This document shows positions 28,396-37,959 of a DNA stretch of 64,000 bases, piece after piece. The notes below the pieces were generated by a model. That model did not search any database and was not told the origin of the DNA. It saw nothing but the letters and a program-made list of their open reading frames with translations. How positions within the stretch are numbered: position 1 is the stretch's first letter; the number at the start of each line of letters is the position of its first letter. The position numbers were made by a program, and so were the translations under genes. The stretch spans positions 1-64,000 of the forward strand of contig JAFRZW010000007.1 in assembly GCA_017442365.1 (NCBI GenBank), written 5' to 3'. The DNA comes from Rikenellaceae bacterium (GTDB taxonomy: Bacteria > Bacteroidota > Bacteroidia > Bacteroidales > Rikenellaceae).

Positions 28396-29814
28396 TTATT
28401 CGACCTTTTTCAGCCCGCGCTCGGTGGCAAGCTGCTCCATCAGCGCGTATGCCGCTTCGTATTCGTTGGGAATCTGTCCGTCGAGAATGGCGTCCTTGAT
28501 AATCGCCTTAATATCACCAATTTCGCGGCAGGGTGGAATGCCGTATGTGCTCATAATCAACTCGCCCGAAATGGGTGGCTGGAAGTTGCGCACGCGATCT
28601 TTCTCCTCGATGTCGGCCATCTTGCGACGCACCAACTCGAAGTTTTGCATATATCGTTTGACCTTCGATTCGATGCCCGAGGTGATGTCGGCCTCGCACA
28701 GCGTCATCAGGCTCTCGACGTCGTCGCCCGCCTCGAAAAGCAGTCGTCGCACCGCCGAGTCGGTAACCAGATCTTCCGACAGAACAATCGGACGCAGATG
28801 CAGAAAGACCATCTTCTGCACGAACTTCATTCGGTCGTTCAGCGGCAGTTTCATCGCGCGGAAAATCGAGGGGACCATCTTCGATCCGAGCACCTCGTGC
28901 CCGTGGAAAGTCCAGCCGATTTTGGGGTCATACGCCTTGGTCGCAGGCTTGGCGATGTCGTGCAACAGAGCAGCCCAACGCAACCAGAGGTCGTCGGAGC
29001 GTTGCGCCACATTGTCAAGCACTTGCAGCGTATGGCGGAAGTTGTCCTTATGGGCGTGCGAGCCACGTCGCTCGACCCCTTTCAGTGCGTCCAACTCGGG
29101 AAAAACGAGCTTCAAAAGCCCCGTCATTTCGAGCAATTCGAAACCGATTGAGGGGCGTGGCGAGAGGACAATTTTATTGATCTCGGTGATGATACGCTCC
29201 TTCGAAACGATCTCGATTCGGTGGGCGTTGCGCTGGATCGCGTCGAACGTATCGGGATAGATGTCAAAGCCCAACTGCGACGCAAAACGCACCGCGCGCA
29301 ACATACGCAACGGATCGTCGTCGAAGGTTACATCGGGGTCGCACGGGGTGCGGATAATCAGTCGCTCCATATCGCCCATACCGTCGAACGGATCGACCAA
29401 CTCGCCAAACGTGGCGTCGTTGAGCGACCACGCTAATGCGTTGATTGTGAAGTCGCGGCGGCGTTGATCGTCCTCGATCGTGCCCGCCTCGACAACGGGT
29501 TTGCGCGAGTCGCGGCTATACGACTCTTTGCGCGCGCCGACAAACTCGATCTCCCACCCGTCGCAACGCAACATTGCCGTTCCGAAGGTCTTGAAGACCG
29601 ATACTTTGGTGTGCAACTCGCGACCGAGGGCTTCGGCGACCTCGATGCCGCTACCGATCACCACTACGTCGATGTCGTTCGACGGGCGACGCAGGTAGTA
29701 ATCGCGCACAAAACCGCCGATGACAAAGGCTTGCAAACCTCTGTCATCGACGATGCGCTGTATGCGGCGAAATACTCGCGCCGCAAGGGGGTGTCGTTTA
29801 TCGGTAATTTCCAC
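28396..29814 (-). CDS. cca: CCA-adding tRNA nucleotidyltransferase with HD domain
   Basis: Builds or repairs the CCA end of tRNAs, needed here because neither tRNA gene in the window encodes CCA. The 472 residues have the class II nucleotidyltransferase head with GGFVRD (33-38) and metal-binding NDIDVVV, the [11 protein letters not shown] motif, the RNA-binding neck, and an HD-type domain with HDIAKP. The combination with HD and the length fit Bacteroidetes CCA enzymes. A poly(A) polymerase role is less likely. Confidence 0.9.
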   Translation of the reverse strand: MEITDKRHPLAARVFRRIQRIVDDRGLQAFVIGGFVRDYYLRRPSNDIDVVVIGSGIEVAEALGRELHTKVSVFKTFGTAMLRCDGWEIEFVGARKESYSRDSRKPVVEAGTIEDDQRRRDFTINALAWSLNDATFGELVDPFDGMGDMERLIIRTPCDPDVTFDDDPLRMLRAVRFASQLGFDIYPDTFDAIQRNAHRIEIVSKERIITEINKIVLSPRPSIGFELLEMTGLLKLVFPELDALKGVERRGSHAHKDNFRHTLQVLDNVAQRSDDLWLRWAALLHDIAKPATKAYDPKIGWTFHGHEVLGSKMVPSIFRAMKLPLNDRMKFVQKMVFLHLRPIVLSEDLVTDSAVRRLLFEAGDDVESLMTLCEADITSGIESKVKRYMQNFELVRRKMADIEEKDRVRNFQPPISGELIMSTYGIPPCREIGDIKAIIKDAILDGQIPNEYEAAYALMEQLATERGLKKVE

Positions 29815-29831
29815 TATCGTTTGACGTCCAA

Positions 29832-30485
29832 TTATTTACGAACGTAATCCTCGATAGCCTCTTTCCAAATCAGGTAGCCGGGGCCCAGCAGGTGCAGACC
29901 GTCGTTGGTCAGCTCGGGGAACATACGGCCATCTTCGCCAACCATCAGCGAGTAGAGGTCGATGAAGACGATGTTGCGCTCTTCGCAAACCTGCTTCAAG
30001 AGAGCGTTCAACTTCTTGATAGGCTCATCGAGTGCGCGATCCTTGTAGCTCTTGAAACGACCGTAGGTCTCGTTCACGGGCAGAACCGTCTGAACGTGCA
30101 ACTTGGTGCGGGGGCTCTCGTTGATAAAGCGGTCGAGCATCTTAGCGATGTTGGCTGCGGTCTCCTCGGGCGAACGCTTGTCAGCCAGGTCATTAACACC
30201 GGTCAGCAGGAACAGCTTCTTGGGCTGACCCTTGATGATGTGGTCGATACGCTTCTGCATCTGTACGGTGTTGTCGGCGTTGATACCGCGGTTCTTGATG
30301 TTCTTCATTCCGAACAGCTCGTCCCACTCGCAACCATCGGTCAGCGAGTTGCCGAGGAATACGATGTCCTTCTTCGAGATGGGCAGCAGGTCGTAGAGTG
30401 TTGCCTTCTGAATGTGATAGTCGGTCTGAGCCTCTACCGAGCAGAAGCAACCGAGTGCCATAATGAGGGTAATGAGTTTTTTCAT
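29832..30485 (-). CDS. Secreted SGNH/GDSL-type acylhydrolase
   Basis: Predicted exported esterase of 217 residues. I start at the ATG complement at 30485, which opens into a signal peptide ([19 protein letters not shown]); the TTG 14 codons upstream is less likely. Block I is FLGNSLTDG with the nucleophile Ser; block III is LTGVNDLA with the oxyanion Asn; block V is [10 protein letters not shown] with Asp and His. This is the platelet-activating-factor acetylhydrolase/sialate esterase branch of SGNH enzymes. Its substrate is probably an acetylated glycan, by inference only. Confidence 0.88.
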   Translation of the reverse strand: MKKLITLIMALGCFCSVEAQTDYHIQKATLYDLLPISKKDIVFLGNSLTDGCEWDELFGMKNIKNRGINADNTVQMQKRIDHIIKGQPKKLFLLTGVNDLADKRSPEETAANIAKMLDRFINESPRTKLHVQTVLPVNETYGRFKSYKDRALDEPIKKLNALLKQVCEERNIVFIDLYSLMVGEDGRMFPELTNDGLHLLGPGYLIWKEAIEDYVRK

Positions 30486-30517
30486 AAAATTTTTTGGTGT
30501 ATTAAATTGATTAGTAA

Positions 30518-31237
30518 TTATTTGCAATGTGTTTCGCGGAGGTAGAGAGCCACCGTATTCTCCAATCCGAAGTAGAGTGCATCGCTGATCAGAGCGTGGC
30601 CGATCGAAACCTCATCGACCCACGGAATACGTGTCAGGAAGTAGCGCAGATTGTCCAAATTGAGGTCGTGTCCTGCGTTCAAACCCAAACCTACCTCGCG
30701 GGCGCGTTCGGCAGCAACGACATAAGGCTCGATGGCCTTCTCGCGGTCTGTGTGGTAACCTGCAGCGTAGGCCTCGGTGTAGAGCTCAACGCGATCGGCA
30801 CCGCACGCCTTAGCCCCACTAACCATCTCAGGATCAGGATCGACAAAGATCGAAACGCGAATACCTTCGCGGTGAAATCGCTCGCACATCTCGGTCAAAA
30901 AATCGCGGTGAGCAACGGTGTCCCAACCCGCATTCGATGTGATTGCGTCGGCAGCATCGGGCACGAGTGTTACCTGCGCAGGGCGCACCTCGCACACCAG
31001 ATCGACAAAGCTCGGAATGGGATTGCCCTCGACATTCAGTTCGGTTTTTACGACCCCTTTCAGTTCGCGCACGTCGGCATAGCGAATGTGTCGCTCGTCG
31101 GGACGGGGGTGAACGGTGATGCCCTCCGAGCCAAAACGCTCGATATTTTGGGCTGCGGCGATCACATCGGGCATATTTCCGCCACGAGAATTACGAATTA
31201 CTGCAATCTTATTGATATTTACGCTTAACTTTGTCAT
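30518..31237 (-). CDS. pdxJ: Pyridoxine 5'-phosphate synthase
   Basis: Condenses 1-deoxyxylulose 5-phosphate with 3-amino-2-oxopropyl phosphate to make pyridoxine phosphate. The 239 residues start at the ATG complement at 31237 ([20 protein letters not shown]), which matches family N-termini; the upstream in-frame extension does not. The barrel shows the [14 protein letters not shown] segment with catalytic His and Glu/Arg residues and the C-terminal [11 protein letters not shown] and [10 protein letters not shown] signatures. It is divergent from nadK; both share a 53-base AT-rich gap that has a TAnnTTTG match on each strand. Confidence 0.95.
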   Translation of the reverse strand: MTKLSVNINKIAVIRNSRGGNMPDVIAAAQNIERFGSEGITVHPRPDERHIRYADVRELKGVVKTELNVEGNPIPSFVDLVCEVRPAQVTLVPDAADAITSNAGWDTVAHRDFLTEMCERFHREGIRVSIFVDPDPEMVSGAKACGADRVELYTEAYAAGYHTDREKAIEPYVVAAERAREVGLGLNAGHDLNLDNLRYFLTRIPWVDEVSIGHALISDALYFGLENTVALYLRETHCK

Positions 31238-31290
31238 AAATTTATTATATTTGCATCTACAAATATACCAATTATTTTGCAAGTTCAGTA

Positions 31291-32184
31291 ATGAAGATCA
31301 TACTTTTTTCGCGAACAAATTCGGCACTGCGCCCTGTGCTGCTGCGTCAGTTGATTGATACAGTGGAGGTTAGCGGCCTCGATTGGTGCATAAATGAAGA
31401 GTTTGCCCGCGAACTTGAACGTATGGGCGTGTGCAGTGTCGAGACCTCGCGTAAGTATGGCGAAAGCATTGGCAACCAGCCCGATGAGTCGATAATGGTC
31501 AGCATCGGCGGCGATGGAACACTTTTGGACGGTATTCGCCGTTTGGAGGGTCGCCCGATTCCCGTTCTGGGTATCAATCTCGGACATTTGGGCTTTTTGA
31601 CGGGTGCCGGTCGTGATGGCATAGCCCATATCTTCGATGATATTCGCGAGGGTCGCCTGCGTATCGAGGAGCGCTCGATGGTGCGTGTCGAGAGCGATAG
31701 CCAGACCCCGATTCAGTGGCCTTACGCTGTCAATGAGTTCGCAATTCAGCGCCACGGTGCAAATATGATCTCGGTCGAGACCTATGTCGATGGTCAGATG
31801 GTGGCAACGTACCACGGTGATGGTGTATTGCTCTCAACGCCAACGGGTTCGACGGCCTATTCGTTGAGTGTCGGAGGTCCTGTTGTAGCCCCGACGTGCG
31901 CCTGCTTTGTCATCTCGCCTTTGGCTCCGCATAATCTGACGATGCGACCGATCGTGATTCCCGATGGTTGCGAGGTTACGTTCCGTATCCGAGCGCGTCA
32001 GCCCTACGCCTTTGTAACGCTCGATAATACGGCCTATCGTGTCCGCGAGGGAACCACTTTCAAGGTGAAAAAATCGGAAAACAACTTTTTTTTGGCCCTC
32101 CCACAAAATATATCGTTCTACGATACGTTAAGAGAGAAGATGATGTGGGGAATGGACAACCGCGACAACCGCTACGAACAGTAG
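31291..32184 (+). CDS. nadK: NAD kinase
   Basis: Phosphorylates NAD+ to NADP+ in the cytoplasm. The 297 residues show the [13 protein letters not shown] loop near residue 71, the NLGHLGFLT segment, and the second signature [21 protein letters not shown]. It is the first gene of the run nadK-uppS-bamA-skp-skp, but a 188-base gap with its own promoter-like element follows, so uppS may be separately expressed. Confidence 0.95.
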   Translation: MKIILFSRTNSALRPVLLRQLIDTVEVSGLDWCINEEFARELERMGVCSVETSRKYGESIGNQPDESIMVSIGGDGTLLDGIRRLEGRPIPVLGINLGHLGFLTGAGRDGIAHIFDDIREGRLRIEERSMVRVESDSQTPIQWPYAVNEFAIQRHGANMISVETYVDGQMVATYHGDGVLLSTPTGSTAYSLSVGGPVVAPTCACFVISPLAPHNLTMRPIVIPDGCEVTFRIRARQPYAFVTLDNTAYRVREGTTFKVKKSENNFFLALPQNISFYDTLREKMMWGMDNRDNRYEQ

Positions 32185-32288
32185 TTGCGCGTGGCGACCG
32201 AGCCGTTTTGAGGCGGTCGTGAGGGTGTCCGAATGGGAAAATCGAAAAAAGGAGAGGCTAAAATTGCTGATCTACGAAGAATTTTACA

Positions 32289-32296
32289 TATCTTTG
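32289..32296 (+). promoter_or_regulatory. Promoter -7 element before uppS
   Basis: TATCTTTG matches TAnnTTTG exactly, 77 bases before the uppS ATG. No good -33 element is present at the right distance (ATTG at 32263-32266 is 22 bases away). Confidence 0.45.
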
Positions 32297-32372
32297 CATC
32301 TTTAATGCGCGTATTTCGCTCGTGCGGGGGCGCGTGTAAGGCAAAATGACGACGTGAGTCAAGAGTAACGAA

Positions 32373-33089
32373 ATGAGCGAAACGAGAAACATACCGCAAC
32401 ACGTTGCCATCATTATGGACGGCAATGGTCGTTGGGCTAAGCGACGCGGCAAGGAGCGTGTCGAGGGTCATATCGAGGGCGTACAACGTCTGCGCGATGC
32501 GATCAAGGCGTCGGCACGTTGGGGTGTGCGCTACCTGACCGTCTATGCTTTCTCGACCGAGAATTGGGGCCGCCCCGAGGCTGAGGTCAATGCGATTATG
32601 GAGCTGTTCTGCAAGAGCGTGATCAACGAGTCGCCCGAATTGCAACAGCAGGGCGTTCGCGTGCAGGTGATGGGCGATCGTGCAGGTTTTTCGGAGAAGG
32701 TGCTCGCGTATATTGATCGCATCGAGAGCGAAACAGCTGTGGGTGAGCGTCTTACGCTTGTTCTGGCATTCAATTACAGTTCGCGTAGCGAACTGACGAA
32801 GGCTGTGCAGCAGATCGCAACAGAGGTGGTTGAGGGTCGCTTGGCGGTCGATGAGATCGACTCGCAGACCGTTGCCGATCATCTGCTGTCGGCGGGTGTG
32901 CCCGATCCCGATCTGCTGATACGAACGAGTGGCGAGTGTCGTTTGAGCAACTTCCTGCTGTGGCAGGTGGCCTACTCGGAGTTCTACTTCACCGAGGTCT
33001 TGTGGCCCGATTTTACCGAGGAGGAGTTCGATCGCGCGATCGAGAGCTATATGCACCGCGATCGTCGTTTTGGCTTGGTTAAGAAATAG
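32373..33089 (+). CDS. uppS: Undecaprenyl pyrophosphate synthase (isoprenyl transferase)
   Basis: Makes the C55 lipid carrier for peptidoglycan and surface glycans by adding isopentenyl units in cis. The 238 residues carry MDGNGRWAKRRG with catalytic Asp16, the TVYAFSTENWGRP segment, and the C-terminal signature DPDLLIRTSGECRLSNFLLWQ. bamA starts 37 bases later, a linkage common in Bacteroidetes. Confidence 0.96.
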   Translation: MSETRNIPQHVAIIMDGNGRWAKRRGKERVEGHIEGVQRLRDAIKASARWGVRYLTVYAFSTENWGRPEAEVNAIMELFCKSVINESPELQQQGVRVQVMGDRAGFSEKVLAYIDRIESETAVGERLTLVLAFNYSSRSELTKAVQQIATEVVEGRLAVDEIDSQTVADHLLSAGVPDPDLLIRTSGECRLSNFLLWQVAYSEFYFTEVLWPDFTEEEFDRAIESYMHRDRRFGLVKK

Positions 33090-33126
33090 TTAGAAATTGA
33101 ATATACACAGACACAAACTGATAACA

Positions 33127-35727
33127 ATGAGAAAATTCCGAATAGCATCGCTCGTGGCGGCAATGATGTTTGCCATTTGGGGCGTGAAGGCGCAGGAGCA
33201 GCAGCCGACACCCGCAGCCGAAGCGACTAAGCAAGTAACGGAGCAGACAACCGCGACGGCGGAGCAAGCGGAGGAGCAGGCCGATGAGCCTCAATTCCCC
33301 GAAGATGCCCAGATGATGGATTACCGTCGTCCGAAACAATATGTCATTCGTGATGTTAAGGTGCAGGGTATCAAGTACCTCGATCCTAACATTTTGATCG
33401 CGACGTCGGGTATCGTGCGTGGCGATTCGGCATATATTCCGGGTAACTACATCAAGCAGGCTGAGGCTCGATTGTGGAGTCAGCGCTACTTCTCGGACGT
33501 GAAGATTGGTGCCGAGATCGCGGGCGACAGCGTCGATTTGGTGATTATGTTGCAGGAGCGTCCGCGCGTATTCCGTTGGTTGTTCGAGGGAATCGGTCGT
33601 GCTCAGGCGAGCGACATTCTGGATAAATTGAAACTCAAACGCAATGGCGAGCTGTCGGACTATATTCTCGACAAGAATACCAAGCTCATCAAGGAGTATT
33701 ACGCCGAGAAGGGCTTCCGCAATGCTGAGGTTACGACCCGCATCGTGAATGACTCGGTGGTCAAAAACGCTGTGAATGTTACGTTTGTGATCAAGAAGAA
33801 TCCGCGTGTGAAGATTGGCGAGATCGTCTTCTCGGGTAACGATTCGTTCAAGGAGAAGCGTCTGCGTCGCGCGATGAAGAAGACTCACCAGAAGAGCATT
33901 AACTTCTTCGTCAGCTCGAAACTCAACGAGGAGGAGTATGAGAACGACAAGATCAATGTGATCGATTTCTACAACTCGAAGGGTTACCGTAACGCAACGA
34001 TCCTCAGCGACTCGATCTATCCGATCAACGAGAAACGTATCGGTATCAAGATCGACCTGTCGGAGGGTAACAAGTACTACTACCGCAACATCTCGTGGGT
34101 GGGCAATAGCGTCTATCCGACCGAGGCATTGGATCAAATGCTTGGCATCAAGGGTGGCGATACGTACGACAAAAAGACCCTGCACAAGCGCTTGGGTATA
34201 GGTCGTGAGGAGAATCCTGAGGAGGTGTCGGTTAAGTCGAGCTACCAGAACTCGGGTTACCTGATGTCGCAGATCGACCCCGCTGAAATTATCGTGGGTG
34301 CCGACTCGATCGACCTCGAATTGAAGATTTTTGAGGGTAAGCAGTTCTCGATCAACGATGTACATATTTCGGGTAATGACCGTCTGGACGACGAGGTGAT
34401 TCGCCGCGAGATTTATACCCGCCCCGGTGAGCTGTACAACCGTGCGCTGTTGATGCAGACAATCCGTACGCTCGGTGCGATGGGCCACTTCAATGCTGAG
34501 AAGATCTCTCCCAATATTCAACCCGTGAGCAACGAGTTGGTCGATGTGTCGTGGGCATTGGAGGAGACCGCGTCGGACCAGTTCAATATCGCAGGTGGTT
34601 GGGGCGCAAATACCTTCGTCGGTTCGGTTGGTATCACGTTGAACAACCTCTCGGTCAAGCGTCTATTCAAGAAGGGTGCTTGGCGTCCCTATCCGCAAGG
34701 TCAGAACCAGCGCCTGAACATTACGGCTCAGACCAACGGTACCTACTATAAATCGGCTTCGATCTCGTTCACCGATCCGTGGCTGGGCGGTAAGAAACCT
34801 AACTCGCTGACCATCGGTTTCCATTGGTCGGAGGAGAATGACGCCTATTGGGTATGGCAGAGTGCAACCAAGCACTTCCGTGCGATGGGTCTGTCGGCAG
34901 GTATCGGTCGCCGACTGAATTGGCCCGACCCCTACTTCACGCTCTACACCGAGTTGGCATACCAGCGTTACGCGCTGAAAGATTGGGATTACTTCATTAT
35001 GAAGAACGGTAAGGCGAACGTATTGGCATTGCGAGCAGTGCTGTCGCGTAACTCGGTCGATCAGCCGCTCTATCCGCGTCGCGGTTCGGAGTTCACGGTG
35101 TCGGTGGCGCTGACTCCTCCCCACTCGGCTTGGGACGGTAAAGATTACACCAATAAGGAGATGAGCGATCAGGAGCGTTACCGCTGGATCGAGTACCACA
35201 AGTGGGATTTGAAGGCTCAGTGGTTCTATCCGCTGTCGAAGAATAACAATCTGGTGCTTATGGCGAGTGCCGAGATGGGTTTCTTGGGCAACTACAACAA
35301 GAACAAACTCTCGCCCTTCGAACTCTACGACGTGGGTGGCGACGGTATGTCGGGTTATAGCGTCTATGGTGTCGATGTGATCCGTCTGCGTGGTTACGAG
35401 GATAGCGCCTTGAACCCTGTGGGAAGCAATAGTATGGGCTACTCGCGCGTATATAATAAATATACGGTAGAGATGCGTTACCCGATCATTATGAAACCTT
35501 CGTCGACCATCTATGGATTGGTATTTGTTGAGGGAGGTAATGGTTTCAACTCGTGGAAGGAGTTCTCGCCCTTCAAGATCAAGCGTTCGGCCGGTGCGGG
35601 CGTGCGTATGTATCTGCCGGTGGTGGGTATGCTCGGTATCGACTGGGCGTGGGGCTTCGATCCCCCGGCAGGTGGTACGAAGCGTAGCGGTAGCCAGTTC
35701 CACTTTATGATCGGTCAGCAGTTCTAA
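33127..35727 (+). CDS. bamA: Outer-membrane assembly factor BamA
   Basis: Central Bam-complex subunit that folds beta-barrels into the outer membrane. The ATG at 33127 gives a signal peptide (MRKFRIASLVAAMMFAIWGVKA), so the upstream TTG at 33097 is set aside; length is then 866. After a Gln/Glu-rich linker come five POTRA domains (about 75-430, with repeats such as IRDVKVQGIKYLD and INDVHISGNDRLDDEVIRRE) and a 16-strand barrel with the GLVFVEGGNGFNSW and final FHFMIGQQF. Two Skp-like chaperone genes follow directly, which fits its job. Confidence 0.95.
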   Translation: MRKFRIASLVAAMMFAIWGVKAQEQQPTPAAEATKQVTEQTTATAEQAEEQADEPQFPEDAQMMDYRRPKQYVIRDVKVQGIKYLDPNILIATSGIVRGDSAYIPGNYIKQAEARLWSQRYFSDVKIGAEIAGDSVDLVIMLQERPRVFRWLFEGIGRAQASDILDKLKLKRNGELSDYILDKNTKLIKEYYAEKGFRNAEVTTRIVNDSVVKNAVNVTFVIKKNPRVKIGEIVFSGNDSFKEKRLRRAMKKTHQKSINFFVSSKLNEEEYENDKINVIDFYNSKGYRNATILSDSIYPINEKRIGIKIDLSEGNKYYYRNISWVGNSVYPTEALDQMLGIKGGDTYDKKTLHKRLGIGREENPEEVSVKSSYQNSGYLMSQIDPAEIIVGADSIDLELKIFEGKQFSINDVHISGNDRLDDEVIRREIYTRPGELYNRALLMQTIRTLGAMGHFNAEKISPNIQPVSNELVDVSWALEETASDQFNIAGGWGANTFVGSVGITLNNLSVKRLFKKGAWRPYPQGQNQRLNITAQTNGTYYKSASISFTDPWLGGKKPNSLTIGFHWSEENDAYWVWQSATKHFRAMGLSAGIGRRLNWPDPYFTLYTELAYQRYALKDWDYFIMKNGKANVLALRAVLSRNSVDQPLYPRRGSEFTVSVALTPPHSAWDGKDYTNKEMSDQERYRWIEYHKWDLKAQWFYPLSKNNNLVLMASAEMGFLGNYNKNKLSPFELYDVGGDGMSGYSVYGVDVIRLRGYEDSALNPVGSNSMGYSRVYNKYTVEMRYPIIMKPSSTIYGLVFVEGGNGFNSWKEFSPFKIKRSAGAGVRMYLPVVGMLGIDWAWGFDPPAGGTKRSGSQFHFMIGQQF

Positions 35728-35768
35728 TATAGGTGAAATATACGAACCAACTAAAAACTGATACAACT

Positions 35769-36275
35769 ATGAAAAAGATTTTTGCATTAGTCCTTAGCCT
35801 TGTGGCGTTTGTAGGTGTTGCGTCGGCACAGAACTATATGGTTGTCGATAGCGAGAAGATTTTCAAGTCGATCAAAGAGTATAACGATGCGATGACGCAG
35901 CTCGATAATATGGCTAAGTTCTGCCAGCAGCAGGTGGATTCGAAGTTTGCCGAGATCGAGCAGCTTTATAACAACTATCAGCAGGAGAAGGCTTCGCTCT
36001 CGGCAGCGGGTCGTGTATCGCGCGAGCAGCAGATCCTCGACAAGGAGGCTGAGGCTGTGAAATATCAGGAGTCGCTGTTCGGTAACGAGGGTACGATGAT
36101 GAAGAAGCGTATCGAGCTGATTCAGCCCATTCAGGAGCGCGTTTTCAAGGCTATCGAGTCGTATGCCAAGTCGAACGGATTCGATCTGGTGCTCGATATC
36201 GCGTCGAATGCCACGATGCTCTACTACGCACCCGCGGTGGATCGTACCGAGGCGGTAATCAAAATGTTGAAATAA
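35769..36275 (+). CDS. Skp/OmpH-family periplasmic chaperone (first copy)
   Basis: Holds unfolded outer-membrane proteins in the periplasm for BamA. The ATG at 35769 opens a signal peptide (MKKIFALVLSLVAFVGVASA, then QNYMVVDSEKIF); GTG at 35733 is rejected. The 168 residues form the Skp pattern of a small beta body interrupted by a long charged coiled-coil hairpin (about 45-110), ending with a VLDIASNATMLYYAP strand. It sits 41 bases after bamA. Confidence 0.88.
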   Translation: MKKIFALVLSLVAFVGVASAQNYMVVDSEKIFKSIKEYNDAMTQLDNMAKFCQQQVDSKFAEIEQLYNNYQQEKASLSAAGRVSREQQILDKEAEAVKYQESLFGNEGTMMKKRIELIQPIQERVFKAIESYAKSNGFDLVLDIASNATMLYYAPAVDRTEAVIKMLK

Positions 36276-36303
36276 CAATCAAAAAAACTTTTAATACACA
36301 ATT

Positions 36304-36816
36304 ATGAAAAAACTTATCAAGCTAACCCTTGTAGCTGCGCTGGTGCTCAGCTCGACTTCGCTTTTTGCTCAGAAATTGGGCCGTATCAACTCGCAGGAGC
36401 TCATCTCGTTGATGCCCGAAACCACTCAGATGCAGACTGATTTGCAGACCTACGCAACTGAGTTGAACGCACAGATCGAGGAGGTTCAGGTTGAGTTGAA
36501 CAACAAGTTCGCTGATTTCCAGAAGAAGCAGTCGACGATGAAGGATTTGGAGCGTCAGGTGGCTGAGAAGGAGCTCAATGAGCTGGGTGCTCGTTTGGAG
36601 CAGTTCCGCCAGGTTGCAAGCGAGGATTTCTCGAAGAAGCAGCAGGAGCTTTTCGCCCCGATTCAGGAGAAGGCTATGGCAGCTATCGAGAAGGTGTCGA
36701 AGGCAGGTGGCTACGCAGTGGTTATCGACTTGGCCGCAGGTAGTATGATCTACATCGACGAGGCTCAGGTTACCGACCTGCTGCCCGCAGTTAAGGCTGA
36801 GCTGGGCATTAAGTAA
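36304..36816 (+). CDS. Skp/OmpH-family periplasmic chaperone (second copy)
   Basis: A second Skp-like chaperone of 170 residues, 28 bases after the first. It has a signal peptide (MKKLIKLTLVAALVLSSTSLFA), then KLGRINSQELISLMPET, a typical OmpH start, a long coiled coil (about 50-115), and the C-terminal VVIDLAAGSMIYIDEAQ strand. The two copies are divergent enough not to be a recent duplication, and such tandem pairs after bamA are usual in Bacteroidetes. A strong terminator follows. Confidence 0.88.
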   Translation: MKKLIKLTLVAALVLSSTSLFAQKLGRINSQELISLMPETTQMQTDLQTYATELNAQIEEVQVELNNKFADFQKKQSTMKDLERQVAEKELNELGARLEQFRQVASEDFSKKQQELFAPIQEKAMAAIEKVSKAGGYAVVIDLAAGSMIYIDEAQVTDLLPAVKAELGIK

Positions 36817-36839
36817 CTTTTTGCTCTACCGACAGATTG

Positions 36840-36871
36840 AGCCGCGCTCCACGAGGGGCGCGGCTTTTTTT
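36840..36871 (+). terminator. Intrinsic terminator after the second Skp gene
   Basis: An 11-bp GC-rich stem (36840-36850 with 36855-36865) around ACGA, followed by a seven-T run. Confidence 0.92.
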
Positions 36872-36880
36872 GTTCGAGGT

Positions 36881-37078
36881 ATTCAAAGATTCAAAATTCA
36901 AGATTCAAAATTGGACTTTGCTTTCATTAGTTTGTGGACGGAGAAAGAGATGTTGTCGATTTTGGCCAAATCGACACACCTTCGTGGCTCGCCCTTAGGG
37001 CAAACGCCTCAGCCCGCGAGTATGTGCCTTCTTGCCAGCAAAGGAATAATCTTGAATTTTGAATTTTGAATCTTGAAT
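36881..37078. repeat. Short element bounded by inverted ATTCAAR heptad arrays
   Basis: The 342-base gap between the second Skp gene and the rubrerythrin-like gene holds this element. The left arm has ATTCAAA, ATTCAAG, ATTCAAA at 36889-36909 (preceded by ATTCAAAG); the right arm has CTTGAAT, TTTGAAT, TTTGAAT, CTTGAAT at 37051-37078, the inverted equivalent. The roughly 140 bases between carry smaller palindromes (near CGATTTTGGCC and GCCCTTAGGGC). No target-site duplication is obvious. An 82-codon frame running through it has no coding character. Confidence 0.6.
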
Positions 37079-37158
37079 TGCCAATGGCGGGCACAGTTTA
37101 TGCAACAGACGGTTGCGAAATGTGGCAATGAAGCCACTCTCGTAATACTCTGTCAGCT

Positions 37159-37830
37159 ATGAAATTCTCTACAATGCTCATTGCGTCGGTATTGGTGTCG
37201 TTGGCGGCACTGAGCGCAGGTTATGGATACGCCCGTCGCGGTCTTGGAGCACCCGATCGCCCGATGTGGGCAACAACGATCGAGGATCTGAAACAGATTT
37301 GCGGTCTGAAACTCGCTACGGCGGCACAATATGAACGCGAGGCAGCGGCGGCCGAGCGTGCGCAGAACCACCTTCAACGTCAGCTCTACAACGCATTGGC
37401 GCACTCGGAGCATATCCACGTGCGCAACTATATGCGTGCGCTCAATAAGTTGGGCAGTCGTTATGTCCGTCGGGCATTGGCGCCTGAGGTCGGTACGACG
37501 TCGGAGGAGGGTATTGCGCGCAGTATTGCCCTCGAACGCTATCTGGTTGATGGTCGCCACGAGCAGTCGATACTCTATGCCCTCGACGATAAATCGAACT
37601 ATGCAGCCCGTATTGTTGCGTGGGCGTCGGGGAGCGATGTGAAGCACGTTCTGCTGCTCGAACAGTGTGCATTGGCTTGCGAAGGTCGCTGCGAGGCGCC
37701 GTCGGGTTATGCCGTCTGCCCCGTGTGTGGCAATACGAGCGATTGCGAACACGAGGATTGTTACTGCCCGTTTTGTATGACTCCGAGTGGTGATTATGTG
37801 CGGTTTTTGGTCGATATGTCGGCAAAATAG
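37159..37830 (+). CDS. Exported rubrerythrin-like ferritin-fold protein
   Basis: A 223-residue protein with an N-terminal signal peptide or membrane anchor (MKFSTMLIASVLVSLAALSA) before a ferritin-like helical domain. Candidate diiron ligands are Glu59, Glu84 and His87 (SEHIH), Glu126, and Asp160/His163 where rubrerythrins have Glu-x-x-His. The C-terminus has a rubredoxin-like knuckle pair, CPVCG at 187-191 and CPFC at 203-206, with an unusual Cys/His/acid-rich insert between. Cytoplasmic rubrerythrins reduce peroxide; an exported one could do this in the periplasm. It stands alone between two terminator-bounded units. Confidence 0.75.
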   Translation: MKFSTMLIASVLVSLAALSAGYGYARRGLGAPDRPMWATTIEDLKQICGLKLATAAQYEREAAAAERAQNHLQRQLYNALAHSEHIHVRNYMRALNKLGSRYVRRALAPEVGTTSEEGIARSIALERYLVDGRHEQSILYALDDKSNYAARIVAWASGSDVKHVLLLEQCALACEGRCEAPSGYAVCPVCGNTSDCEHEDCYCPFCMTPSGDYVRFLVDMSAK

Positions 37831-37873
37831 TAAAATTATTAGGAGATAACGAACATTTTCGAAGGTTTTAGTT

Positions 37874-37881
37874 TATCTTTG
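37874..37881 (+). promoter_or_regulatory. Promoter -7 element before nitronate monooxygenase
   Basis: TATCTTTG matches TAnnTTTG, 79 bases before the preferred start at 37960; no clear -33 element. Confidence 0.45.
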
Positions 37882-37959
37882 GCGCTTATTTGTGCGAGCG
37901 GGGCGAAGGCTCTTGTTTGCGCGATGAGAACCAAATTTTATAAACAAAACCTTTACAAA

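Noticed and set aside
36821..37069. An 82-codon frame after the second Skp gene
   Set aside because: It runs through a terminator and the heptad-bounded element, so the frame is accidental.
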